A stretch of DNA of 64,000 bases from Cyanophora paradoxa (Eukaryota; Glaucocystophyceae; Cyanophorales; Cyanophoraceae), in contig QPMI01000245.1 in NCBI GenBank assembly GCA_004431415.1, positions 1-64,000 on the forward strand. Reading direction: 5' to 3'. Shown piece after piece: positions 1-10,751 of this stretch. The translations under genes and the position numbers were made by a program. Numbering within the stretch: position 1 is the first letter of the stretch; each line of letters begins with the position of its first letter. The notes under the pieces were generated by a model that was not told where the DNA came from, ran no database searches, and saw nothing but the letters and a program-made list of their open reading frames with translations.

Positions 1-3000
1 ACAACGCGTCTACGCCGAAAGGCACGGTGGGCGCCCTGCAGTCGGCCATGACGCGCACGGCGTCGAGCTCCAAGCTGCTGAAGGAGCGCTTCGAGCTGCC
101 GCACGAGGCGCTCGCGCGCGCGTCTGAGAACGGTTCGCTGGAAGCGGAGAGCGGCAACGTGTGGCGGCAGGAGCACGAGAACGACATCGCTCAGGTCGTG
201 CTGGTACGCTCCAAGCGGCGCCGGCGCGCGCGGCGGCGCGGCGGCGCCTCACGGCCCGGCGCAGGTCCACGACCCCGGCCTCCACGTCTACATGGGCACG
301 CTGCACCCTTCCGGCTCCCTGTACGAGGCGCGTCCCTCCCGCTCCCCTCGCGCAGCGGGGGGCCGCCGGGGCGCGCGCCTCCGGCCTCCGCCCTCGGGAT
401 CGAGGCCTCAGCCGCGCGCTCGCGCGGTGCGCGCCAGCTCACGGGGCGGGGGGCGCAGACGTCGGTGGACCTGGAGCGCGCGAAGGCGGAGCACGCGAAC
501 TTCATCCGCACGATGCAGACGTACAACTGCGAGGTCCACACCGGTGCCGCCCCGTGCCGCCCGCGTTTCCAGCTCGCCGGCGGCGCCGGCGCGGCCCTCC
601 CCGGCTGACCCCGCCCCGCCTCGCCTCCTTTCGAAGTGCGCGGCCTGCTCGCGCTGGTGCGGGCCGCCCTCCCTCGCGCCCCGCCGGCCGCGCCGCGCCG
701 CTGAGCGCCGACGGGCCCGCAGAAGTGCGCGACGAACGTGCGGGAGCGGCTGGCGCTGGAGGACCTGGCGTTCAAGTCCCTCGAGTACAAGTACGACACC
801 AGCCTCGCCGGCGAGGAGGCCCGCCCCGCCCCCGCCCCCGCCCCCGCCCCGCCCCGCCCCTGCCCGCGGCCGAGCGCGGCTGAGCGGAGCGGTGGTGCGG
901 GGCGGCAGGTGGTGCTGGAGCCGCACGACGAGTTCCTCCTCTCCGACGACTACAAGCGCCAGTGCATCGGTGCCCGCCCGCGCCGCCCGCTCGCCCCGCC
1001 CGCGCCTGCCGCCGAACCGCGCGGGCGCAACGGCGTGCAGCGGCGATGGACACGGAGCAGCTGGTGGAGATCGTGATGACGCGCCCGACGATCACCCTCG
1101 TCAAGAGCGACCGCGACACCCCCATGACCGCCACATCCTTCGCCTTGTCCGCCCCTTCCCCGCGCTTAAGCTTAGCTTTGAGGGGCTGACTAACCGCCGC
1201 CCGCGGCACGGCAGCAACCCGCTGTGCAACCTCACCTTCACCCGTGATCAGCAGGCGCCCCGCCCCGCCCGGGCCGCGAGCCGCGAGCCTCCCCTGGCCC
1301 GCGAGCTGACCCGCCCGCCCGCCGCCCCTGCGCGCGCAGATCACGACGGCGCGCGGCATCGTGCTCGGCCGCATGTGCTCCCGCCAGCGCTGGATGGAGA
1401 CCGAGGTGCGCCCGTGCCCCCTCCGCCTCTCCTCCCCCTCGCACTCGCCGCCGAGCGCGCCCCGCCCCGCCCCGCCCCACCCCGCAGGTTATGAAGTTCT
1501 GCTTCAACAAGCTGCACCTGCCCGTGCGCGCCCCGCCACCCCCGCCCCCGCCCCCGCGCCCGCCCCCGCCCCCTCCGCCGCAGCGCGCCTCCGCCTCACG
1601 CGCCTCCTTTAGATCGTGGGGGAGATCGTGGCGCCGGGGACCCTGGAGGGGGGCGACTTCTACCCCGCGGGGGACATCTGCTACATCGGCGTCGGCCTCC
1701 GCACCAACTACGACGCCTGCCGCCAGGCCCGTCCCCTCGCCCAGCCTCGTCCCGCCCCGCCCGCTGAGAGAAGGCGGACGCAGATGATGAAGAACGACTG
1801 GTGGGGCACGCGGCGCGTGGCGATCGTGAAGGACCTCTTCGAGCGCTCCCAGGACCGCATGCACCTCGTCCGCCCCGCCCCCGCCCAGCCAAGCTCAGCT
1901 CAGCTGAGCTGACCTGGGGGCAGGACTGCATGTTCAACATCGCGGGGGACGACGTGACGGTCATGCTCGACGAGTGCATGGGGCCCACCGCTCCCACGCG
2001 GTCCGCCCTCCCCCGGCCCCGGCCCCGGCCCCCTGGGGCCGGGCACCGATGTGGCGCGGGCAGGCGGCTGGTGGACGAGTGGGTACGGGGGGAGGACGGC
2101 GCCTACGTCCTCGCCCGCCACGACGTCGAGTTCGCCGCCTTCATCCGGTCCGCCCCTGTACCCCCGCCCGCGCGCTCCTCCCGCTCCGCGCCCCGCCCCG
2201 CCTCGCCTCGCGCCCACCGTCTCTCTCCCCCGCGCGCGCAGGGAGGAGGGGTACCACATCATCCCGATCAGCGGGCAGCACCAGCTCGAGTACGGCTGCA
2301 ACTTCGTGAACCTGGGCCACGGCAGTGCGCCCCGCCCCCGCCCGCGCCGCCTGCCTTCGGGGCCTCCCCGGCTTACGCTCAGCGGGGTAGACCTCATCAC
2401 GGTGCACAAGGAGACGGCGCGGCAGATCGCCCGCGACCCGCGCTTCAAGGCGCGGCCGGCCCCCGCCCTCTCCGCCTTCCCCCGCCTGAGCTCTCTCTCG
2501 CGCGCAGGGGAACGTGGAGCTGATCGAGTACCGCTCAATCACCTCCATGTACGGCTCCGTCCACTGCTCCTCCCAGGCCCGCCCGCACGCCCCTCCCTCT
2601 CCCTCGCCCCCCGCTCCGCCTCGCCTCGCCTCGCGAATCGCTGAGGGCGGCGGGGCGGGCAGGTGATCAAGCGGGTGCCGCGCACCGCGTCGAAGGCGGC
2701 GGACCCGGCGGCACGGAGGACCGCCTCCCTCCAGCGCGCCCCTTTCCCCCGCCCTCCCCTAGTTCTTTCGCCCTTGTCTGACTCGGTTCCGCCCGCCCGC
2801 GCCCGCGCAGCGCGAACATGGCGGCGGTGGAGGCGTGCATGAACGGGGCCGGCGCGGCGGCGGAGGCGGCGGCCAACATCCCCGGCGGCTCCGGCCGCGG
2901 CATGGCCCGCTGGGAGGCGCGCCGCGCCCCCTCGCCCCCCCCTCCTCGCCCCTTGTCCTCGTCTCCTTACGGAGCCGGCTGCTGTCGCAGGTGGAGCGGG

Positions 3001-4731
3001 CGCGGGTGGAGGGCATCATCGCCCGCCGCGCGTCTCCAGCACCCGCGGCCGCGGCGCCGGCGGCGGCCTCGCCCAGGTGCCCGGCCCCTCCGCGCCGGCC
3101 CCGCCCCGCCCCCCGCTGAAGCGTCGGGCGCGCGCGCAGTCGAGCAGCGCGGCGATTATGTGCGCGCCGACCTCCTTCTACGCGCCCAAGTCGGAGGAGC
3201 TGAAGAGCTACAACGACCTGCGCGCCGCCGACGCCCCCAACGCCCGGCCCCTCTCCACCCGCGAGGTTCCCCGCCCCGCGCCGCGCACCGCGCCGCCGCG
3301 CCGAGCGGCGGGTGCAGGTGCAGAGCCGGTGCCTGCGGGAGTTCTCGGGGCTCCTGGCGGCGCTGACGGAGCGGGCCGGCATGGACGTCCACGTCTTCCA
3401 CCGCGAGGTCCCACCGGCCCCGCGCATCGCCCCGCGGGGCGGGGCGCATGGCGAGCGGGGCGGGACGCGGCGCAGGCGTACGAGAACGTGGCGAACTCGA
3501 TCTTCGTGAACAACATCCTCTCCACGCACCAGCGCGGCGAGGCCGGCGACGCCGGTCCGCCCGCCTTCGCTGGCTTGGCCTGCCGGCCCCGCGCAGCAGC
3601 GGCCGAGCGGCTTGGGCGGGGGCAGGGGGCCAGACGGTGGTGATCTACCCGATGGCGGGGGAGGACCGGCGCTGCGAGATGAAGGAGGACATCCGCGAGC
3701 GCCTCCGCGGTCCGCCCGCCCTGCTGGCCCTCCTTCGTTTCAAGAGAGTCCTGCGCCTGAGGGCCGGGGCGGGCGTGCAGCGCGGTACCGGCGGGTGGTG
3801 GACCTCTCGGGCGAGGCCGCCGAGGGCCGCTTCCTTGAGGGCACCGGTGCGTGCCCGCCCCCGCCCCCGCCCGCCGCGCCCACGCCCCGCCCACGGTGGC
3901 GCAGGGTCGCTGGTGCTGGACCGGCCCTCGCGGACCGCGTACGCCGCCATCTCGAAGCGCACGCACCCCGAGGCCGCCGCCCGCTGGGCCCGCGAGACAG
4001 GCTACTCCCTCGTGCGCCCCCGCCAGCGAGCGAGCGAGCCGCCCCTGCACGGATCTAGAGTCGAAGCTGGCGGCAGGTGACGTTCACGGCGGACCGCGGC
4101 GTCCTCCACACCAACATGCTCCTCATGGCCCGCCCCCGCCCCCGCCGGCCCCGCCCGCCCAGCGAACTTGGGCTCAGGTGGGGTCGACGTACGCGCTGCT
4201 GTGCGCGGAGGCGATCCCCGACGCGGCCGAGGCCGAGGCCGTCGCCGCCAGCCTCCGCGCCGCCGGCCTCGACGTCCTCCCCATCCCCCGCCCCCAGGCC
4301 CGCCCAGCCCCCGCCCAGCCGGTTCCTTAGATTCGATATAGATAGATAGATCTCTGATCATGACGGGGCGGGGCGGGGCAGATGGCGGCGTTCGTGGCGA
4401 ACTCGGCGGAGGTGTGCGGGCGGGACGGGGAGCCGCTCCTCGTCATGTCGAGCCGGGCGCACGCGGCGCTGCTGCCGGCCCAGCGCGAGGCCCTCCTCTC
4501 CAAGCACGTCAAGGTCCGCCCCGCCCCGCCCCGCCCGGGAGAGAGGCTGCGCGGCCGCGTCGGCCTCGAGGGAGAGGGAGCTAGAGGGCCGCCGCTTCCT
4601 CTCGGTCGCGGCCGGTCGCCGTCGCTCGCGTGACCGCACCCGCCTCGCAGGGGATCCTGCACGCCGACCTCGAGACCATCGAGACGGTCGGCGGCGGCTC
4701 CGTCCGCTCCGTCCTCGCCCCCCTCTTCTGA
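1..4731 (+). CDS. Arginine deiminase fused to a CtlX-like amidinotransferase-fold domain (5' partial)
   Basis: A split gene, open at the left edge, with about 20 short introns. The first two-thirds reads as an arginine deiminase (arginine to citrulline plus ammonia). It shows a helical insert, the FTRD block (about 1235), EGGD (about 1650), the catalytic MHLD (about 1858-1930, interrupted by an intron between L and D), and a C-terminal block HCSSQ (about 2560) carrying the expected catalytic Cys. With a GC-AG intron after 2671 the frame continues through an Ala-rich linker (about 2811-2930). It then enters a second domain resembling the CtlX/DDAH-type hydrolases: FVNN..STH (about 3505), VVIYPM (about 3645), EGTGSLVLDR (about 3838-3930), LHTNML (about 4105) and GGGSVRSVLAPLF before the TGA at 4729-4731. 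CtlX proteins have Cys where this one has Ser in the last motif, so the second domain is probably inactive. The fusion depends on my reading of the 2671-2810 intron. If that is wrong, these are two adjacent genes. Confidence 0.72.
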
Positions 4732-5608
4732 GCCCCCGCCTCCGCCCCGCCGCCCTCGACCCCCTCTGCGCTCTGCTTTGCTTCTGTGTATTGCCAAGCC
4801 TTGAAGGCAACCCACTAGCATGTACCGTACCTAGGCCTACATCTACGAGTCCGGGCTTTTGCGAAATCGATATCCGCTTGGGCACGTCCACGTGCATACT
4901 CGATAAGCTCAAATTTCACGTTGCGCGCCGGCGGCGGTTGAGTGCCACGGTGCACAGCTGCAGCTGCAGGCCTGGGTGCAAATTAAAGTTGATCGATCGG
5001 AACCTAGCTCCGGTTTCAAACCCGGCGCCGGCACATGTTTTGCGCTGTTTCGCGCAGTTTTGCATATGCACAATGCATGTACCGGTTTCAAATTTTAAAC
5101 CCGGCACATGTTTTGCGCTGTTTCGCGCGCGCAGTTTCGCGCAGTTCAAAATGACTGCACACGTGCATGCCTGGATATAAGTCAAGGGCCGACGAGCGCT
5201 AGTGGCCATGGCCATGGCCAGCGCTAGTTGCAGGACGTCGGCGTCGGCGACAGTGCGCCCTCCTCGCACGCTCAGCGGCCGGGGCCCCCGCCACCCCCGC
5301 GGGCGGCGGCGCGCGCGCCGGCAGCGCGGCTCAACGCGAGGGCGCACTGTCGCTTGCTCTTGTTCACCGTCTCCATGATGTCCTGCGAACGGTGGGGTGC
5401 ATCCGGAGGTCGCATCCAGAGTATTATTGAAAGGGCCCGCACGGGGGCGCCGGCCGCGGGCGTGGGCGGGCCGGGCCCGGGGCCGGAGCCGCGCACCCAG
5501 AAAGGAAAGCCTTGTTTACCCGCCGTCACCAGGTGCCTGCGCCCGAGCGGCCCGGCCTCGCGATCGGCGGGGGGCGGCGGTCCGGTCCCCTGGGCCGCCG
5601 GGCCTAGC
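4732..5608. other. Intergenic region, palindrome-rich
   Basis: No convincing exon is visible. From about 4,900 to 5,170 the DNA is noticeably less GC-rich and carries two diverged copies of a 'CCGG..GCACATGTTTTGCGC' segment (about 5025-5060 and 5100-5130). Self-complementary words such as GCAGCTGCAGCTGC and GGCCATGGCCATGGCC are frequent. Confidence 0.5.
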
Positions 5609-7841
5609 CTAGGCCTGGGCCGGCGTGGCGTATGCGTACCGGAGGTTGCGGGCGGCCTCGCGGAGGCCGAGCGGGGTCGGCGCGGCGCCCAGGTCGTCGC
5701 GATCGCCCGCCCACCACGGCTGCCTGCACCCGGACCGTGATCGCGAGCTCGCCCGGGAGGCGGGGCTCGAGGCCTAGGCCAGGCCTAGGCCTAGGCCTGG
5801 CCTAGAGGACGGGGTTCCGGCCCGCGCGCGCGCGATCGATATCGGGGGGCCGGGTGCGGGGGGCGGGGCGCACGCCAGCGCGCTGTAGGCGATCCCCAGC
5901 GGAGTCACGAGGGCGAACGCCGCCGCCGCCGTCCTGCGCGCGACTAATTATGAGCTCTGATTTTATTTGTATTTACTTTCGAGGCGACGATGGAGCAAGC
6001 TGCGTTGCCCCGGGCCGGGGGCATGCGGGGCGCACCAGGCGAGCCAGGGGAGGAGGCCGCCCCAGGCCGAGTCGCCGGCCAGGAGGGCCCGCTCCAGTGC
6101 CGCGCGCCCCAGCAGGCCCAGCACCGCCGCCTGCCCCCACCCGGCCCCGCTTCGAAGGGGCCGCGAGGGGCTTGGCTTCAAGCGAAAGCTCGGGGCGAGC
6201 GGACCTTCCTCGCGAGGAGGAGGGCGGCCGAGGCGGCGAGGACGGCGACCAGGAGCACGGCGCGCCCCGCGGGGTACCGCTCCATCGCCCGGTCGACGAA
6301 GAGCCGCGCCAGCCCGACCCGCGGCTGGGGGTACGCGGGCGTCGGCGTTGCAAAATTTAACTTAGTAAAGGGCGGCGATCTCGATCTCGAAGGACAAGGG
6401 CGATGGCGAGGCCTAGGGGGGGGGGGGGGGGGGGGGGGGCACCGCGGAGAGGCCGTTCCAGAAGAAAAGGGTGTCGGAGGGGATGAGCGTCGCGCTCAGC
6501 GGAGTGCCGCTGCGCGCTCCGTCGTCCTGCGAGGCCGCGCGCAGCGATCGCGATCACGAGCGAGCTCGATCGAGATCTAGATCTAGAGGCCGCAGCCGCA
6601 GCAGCTATCGCAGTATAAATGTTGCCTGGGCCGGGGCGCGATCGAGAGTGTGGGGGCGCCGGCGATATCGATCACGATCGGGCACCTTGACGCAAATCTC
6701 GAGGAGGCGCTGGAGCACGTCGGAGTTGCGGGGGTCGGCGGGGAGCGGCCGCGGGTGCTCGAGCCGCCCCAGGGCGAGCAGCAGCTCCTCGAGCCCCTTC
6801 CGCCGCGCCGGCGCCGCGCCCTGGAGCTTGGAATCGATCCGCTCCCGAGCGGCGGCGCCCAACGCGCGGAAGAAGTCCGAGAGCTCGCCCGTGGCCGCCC
6901 CGCGCGCGCGCGTGTCCTTCAGCAACTCCCGCGCGATCCAGAGGCGGGGCGGGGGGTCGACGCCTGCCGCTGCGTCGACCGCCAGTGCGGCTTCCAGCTC
7001 CTGCGTCTCCATAACCATTAGTCATGAATAATTGGAATTTAATTCTGCAGAGTGAGAAATTTTCCCCACGCGCCCGTTCATACTCGTCGCACTGCAAAAG
7101 CGAGACGGCGACGTAGGCCTCGAGGCAACGGAGGTCTCGCGCCAGGCCCTCGACCTCCTGCCGCAGCGATTCAGTACATCTAAATTGAATCAAGCATTGC
7201 AAAGCTATTAAATTCTGAATTCGAAGGCGCGCCTTGGCGATGTCGGAGGGGTCCGGAGGGGGCGATGGCGGATCCTTTGAAATCAGCGCAGGCAGAAACG
7301 AGCTCGAGCTGAGTGAATCCCGAAGCACGTCGCGGACTCGATCCACCACACCCTCGAACTCAGCGCCCTTCACAATGATTATCGAGGCCCACTCAGCGCC
7401 ACTGGGCTGCATCAGCGCCCGCTGCGCATGTGCATATGCATCCTTCGACTGATCAGCGCGGCCATCGATGCCAGCGGCTTCAGGATCGCTGCCACCGCGC
7501 GGCTCGCGATCGCCGCCCGCGTCGCTGCGCATGCGCATACGAGCCGCCGCGAACCGCGCGTCGACGTCGTCGCTTTCCGCTTGAATTGGTGGACGTCGAT
7601 CGCGACTGTGATGCCACGAGCGCGACGTGCTTCGAATTCTTGCGCCGACGTCGACAGCGTCGCGTGCGAAGCGCTGATGTGCCGGCCGGCGCCCCTTGAA
7701 CAGCGAATCCGACGCGAACGGCGCGCGTTCGCGATCGCGCCCATGAAGCTCAAGTTGACACGCTCGCGGCTCGGTACAAACACCTCGGCGCGCCGGCGGC
7801 TGCGCGAGCTGCGGCTGCACGAGCTGGAGCGTAATGAACAT
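5609..7841 (-). CDS. Hypothetical multi-exon membrane protein
   Basis: The family is not recognised. Read on the minus strand, exons consistent with one protein are: a hydrophilic, helix-prone N-terminal part (about 7,450-7,090, containing ESLRQEVEGLARDL); a charged segment (7018-6670, with LLEICVKV at its end); a short exon ending TLFFWNGLSAV (about 6,540-6,440); a clearly hydrophobic exon ERYPAGRAVLLVAVLAAS (about 6,335-6,210); an Ala/Leu-rich exon AVLGLLGRAALERALLAG (about 6,140-6,000); TAAAAFALVTPLGIAYSAL (about 5,940-5,885); and a last exon ending YAYATPAQA with TAG at 5609-5611. Two or three membrane segments are likely. One intron contains a 24-G run on the plus strand (6416-6439). The ATG at 7841 is the first in the long open frame, but the start and several junctions are uncertain. 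The TPLGIAYS segment recalls ZIP-type transporters, but the surrounding exons do not support that assignment. Confidence 0.45.
6416..6439. repeat. Homopolymer run of 24 G (plus strand)
   Basis: An uninterrupted G tract inside an intron of the minus-strand membrane protein gene, so it is a poly-C tract in the transcript. It is likely to be length-variable and error-prone in sequencing. Confidence 0.95.
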
Positions 7842-8285
7842 TGCTGGTCTGTATACGCGTACGTATACGTGGACCGTAACGTGGTGCTCTCCGGATCCTG
7901 TAATTAATTATAGAGAAGAGCCAATTAATTAAATTATAACAGAACTTCGGAATTCATTAGAGGCAAATTAAAGATGCAGCAGTGCTCCGGCCGGCGCGGG
8001 GATCCGCGAAAAGCAGATCTAGATGCGAAAATCGCGGCCGTTCAAATTTTGCAAATCGGGGTGCTCCGATCCGGCGCGAAAAGATGCACTCCTAGGGCCC
8101 CTCCCCCTCGGGCCCTGTGCTCCCCCGAATCCCCCACTCCCCACGTCTCCTCTCTCAAGCCCTCGAGCACTCCCCACGATTTCGTGCACCCCTACCCAGC
8201 ACCCAATACGATGATGTAAGCTTGAGATTCGGCGATCACAAGCCACGTGCGATCGCGAAGGCGGGGATCGAGTGGGAGCCGCCGC
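7842..8285. other. Intergenic region between a 5' end and a PDI 3' end
   Basis: AT-richer from about 7,895 to 7,970 (runs of ATTAATTA-type palindromes), then GC-rich up to the PDI stop codon. No gene is supported here. The long antisense frames are compositional. Confidence 0.5.
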
Positions 8286-10622
8286 CTACTCCTCGTCGGG
8301 GAGGAACGCCGAGAGAACGTTCACCTTCTTCTGGAACTCGGTCGCCTGAGGGGGGTACCGGGGCGTCAGGAGGGCGCGCCAGCGGGGCCGGCTGGCCGCG
8401 GGCCGCGCGAGCGTGTGCGCAGGGCGCCCACCTTGACGCCGTTGAGGGCCTTGCCGTTGAGCATCTTCTCCAGCCGCGCCTTCTCCGTCTTGGGGTACGC
8501 GTCGCCCTGCCCGGGGCGTGAGCGGCGCGCCAAGCGAGCCGAGGGCGTGGGCAAGGTCAGGGGCGCGCCTTCTCGTCGATGGACTTCATCACCTTAAGGT
8601 AGTAGTCCGCCGACCTGGGGTACCGGGTTTAGGAGGGGGGGGGGGAAAGGGCGGGAGGGGGAGGGGGCGGCGGCGCACGACTGCTTGTCGCCCTGGCCGG
8701 CGGCGAGCTTGGTCGCCTGCTCGCGCAGCTTCGCGCGCGAGTCCGCCGCCTCCTTCACGTAGTCCTGGGGTACCGCGTCGGAACGAAGAAGGGAGGGGGG
8801 AGGGGCGCGGGGGTAGGGCACCTTGGCGAGGGTGTCGAGCTCCTCGATGCGGCCGGCGTCGGCCGAGAGGCCGCCGCCCAGCACGCGGTGCGTCCCCTGC
8901 CCCGGGGCCCCGCGCCTCAGCCTGGGTACAGGGAAACGAGGGGAAGCGCCAAGGGGGGCTACCGCGTTCTTGTTGATGAATTCGACGAAGGCCTCCGGGT
9001 CTGCGGGGGGGGGGGAAGGGGGGAAGGCTCGCGCCGGGGGGTACGCGGATCGGGCGGGGCGCGGGGGGCGCACCGCGGCCGCCCTCGTACTTGACGCCCT
9101 CCTTGTTGTCCTTGGGGAACCAGACCAGGGTGGGGTACCCCTTCACGTCGAACCTGCCGGGCGGTTGGTGGGGCGCTGGGTCGGACCGGGCCGGGACGGG
9201 CGGGGCGGGGCGGGCGGGGCGGGGCCGGGGCGCGCACCGCTCGGCGAGGGAGCGGTGGGCGTCGGCGTCGACCTTAGCCACGACGACCTGTCGCGCCGCT
9301 CGCCGGCGCCGGGGCGGGGCGGGGCGTGGGGCGGCGCACGCTAGACTCGTCCTTGTAGGTCTCCGCCACCTTCTCGTAGTCGGGCGCGAGCCGCTTGCAG
9401 TGGCCGCACCTGCGCCGCGCCGGCCGGCCGCGTCGGGCGCCGGGCGGGGGCCGGGCCGGGCGGGGCTCGAACCAGGGGGCGTAGAACTCGACCATGACGT
9501 CCTTGGTCTTGTCGAGGACGACCGAGTCGAAGTCGGCGGGGGTCAGCGCCGGCACGAAGCTCGTCGCCGCCTTGACCTTGGCCTGCCGCCCCCGCCCCCG
9601 CCGCGTCGGAAGGAGGAAGGAAGAAGGAAGGAAAGGAGGGAAAGAGGAGGACGCACGCGGGTGCCGGCCTTCTGGTTGATGAAGTTGATGATATCATCCG
9701 CGCTGCGGCCGCCGTTGTACCTGAAGGCCGGACGGCCGCCGCGGGGCGCGAGCGTGAGCGCCGGCGCCCGGCGCCCGGCGCAGGGGGCGAGGCGCGGCGG
9801 GCGGACGCACTCCTCCGGCTCGGTGGAGCCCTTGGGGAACCACTTCAGGGTCGGGAAGCCTGCGCGGCGGCGGCGGAGGCGGCGGTCAAGCAGCCGCGGG
9901 GCGAGCGGCGGAGCCGGCCCCGATGCGCCGCGGCCGGCGCGCACCCTGGATGTTGAAGCGGCTGGCGAGCTCCTTGTGCTGCGGGCGGCGCGCGGGGGCG
10001 TCAGCCGGCGGTCGCGGCCCGAGTGCTGACGTAAGCAAAGCCGGCGGCACCTGATCCGCGTCGACCTTAGCGACGAGGACCTCCGGGACCTTCGCGAAGG
10101 CATCGCCGACGACCTCGTACTCCTGTGGAGCGCGCCGTCAGCCCGGAGGAAGGAAGGCCGGAAGGAACGGCAGCACGGACCGGGGCGAGCGCCTGCGAGA
10201 GGACAGGCGCGCGGAGGCGTCGCAAATGTCAGCCAAAGGAAACAACCCGGAAGCGAATGGCACAAAGCGCCGAGCCGGCACGGCGCGCTGGGCGTCGGCT
10301 GGGCCGTGTGTCCGGAGGATGAGCGGACCTTGCAGTGACCGCACCACGGGGCTGCGCGGACATGCGTGAGCGAACGGCTTGCGAACTTGAATCGCGCCAC
10401 CCCGGGCGAGCCGCACCGAAGAACTCCACGAACGCGCCGCGAGAGCCGTCCACATTCTAGACGCGCCGAGGTCAGCGGCGGTGCGGGGCGCGCGAGCATC
10501 GGTCCGCCGAGCGACGCTGTCCGCACCGCGTCGAAGTTGTCGGGAGTGAGGTCCTTGACGTTGCTGGCCGCCGCCAGGACGACCAGCGCCGACAGCGCGA
10601 GAAGCACGAGCCGTCCCTTCAT
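8286..10622 (-). CDS. Protein disulfide isomerase with C-terminal ERp29-like (D) domain
   Basis: ER thiol-disulfide oxidoreductase that forms and shuffles disulfides in secretory proteins. The ATG (10620-10622) opens a signal peptide ([20 protein letters not shown]) followed by LTPDNFDAV. The first thioredoxin domain has APWCGHCK (about 10,330) and [10 protein letters not shown] (about 9,850). The second has [10 protein letters not shown] (about 9,540), a CGHCK site split by an intron (about 9,405-9,480) and YPTLVWFPK (about 9,130). The C-terminal part (about 8,985-8,286), with [20 protein letters not shown] and SADYYLKVM, is the helical domain of the plant/protist ERp38 (PDI-D) class. The last residues are AFLPDEE then TAG, so no KDEL-type retrieval signal is visible. 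Introns are short and end CAG. The gene is divergently arranged with IFT88, with 129 bp between the start codons. Confidence 0.88.
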
Positions 10623-10751
10623 CTGGTGCCGGAGAGGCGCGTGAGGTTCGCGCGAGGCTGCGAGGACCGCCAGGGCAACCGCCGACCTTCTTTCGAGGTC
10701 TAGGGGGGTACCGCGCCAGAAGCGAATTCGGGCGGCGACGCAGCGAGGACC
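10623..10751. promoter_or_regulatory. Shared upstream region of divergent PDI and IFT88 genes
   Basis: Only 129 bp separate the two ATGs, so both core promoters and 5' UTRs must fit here or overlap coding DNA. I see no TATA box. Bidirectionality is inferred from layout only. Confidence 0.45.

Noticed and set aside
191-926. Long antisense frames opposite the deiminase exons
   Set aside because: Arg/Pro/Gly-rich composition with no motif. In DNA this GC-rich, stops are rare in all frames.
5882-5940. ZIP metal-transporter identity for the 5.6-7.8 kb gene
   Set aside because: Only one hydrophobic exon (ALVTPLGIAYS) resembles that family. The His-containing metal-site helices are not found.
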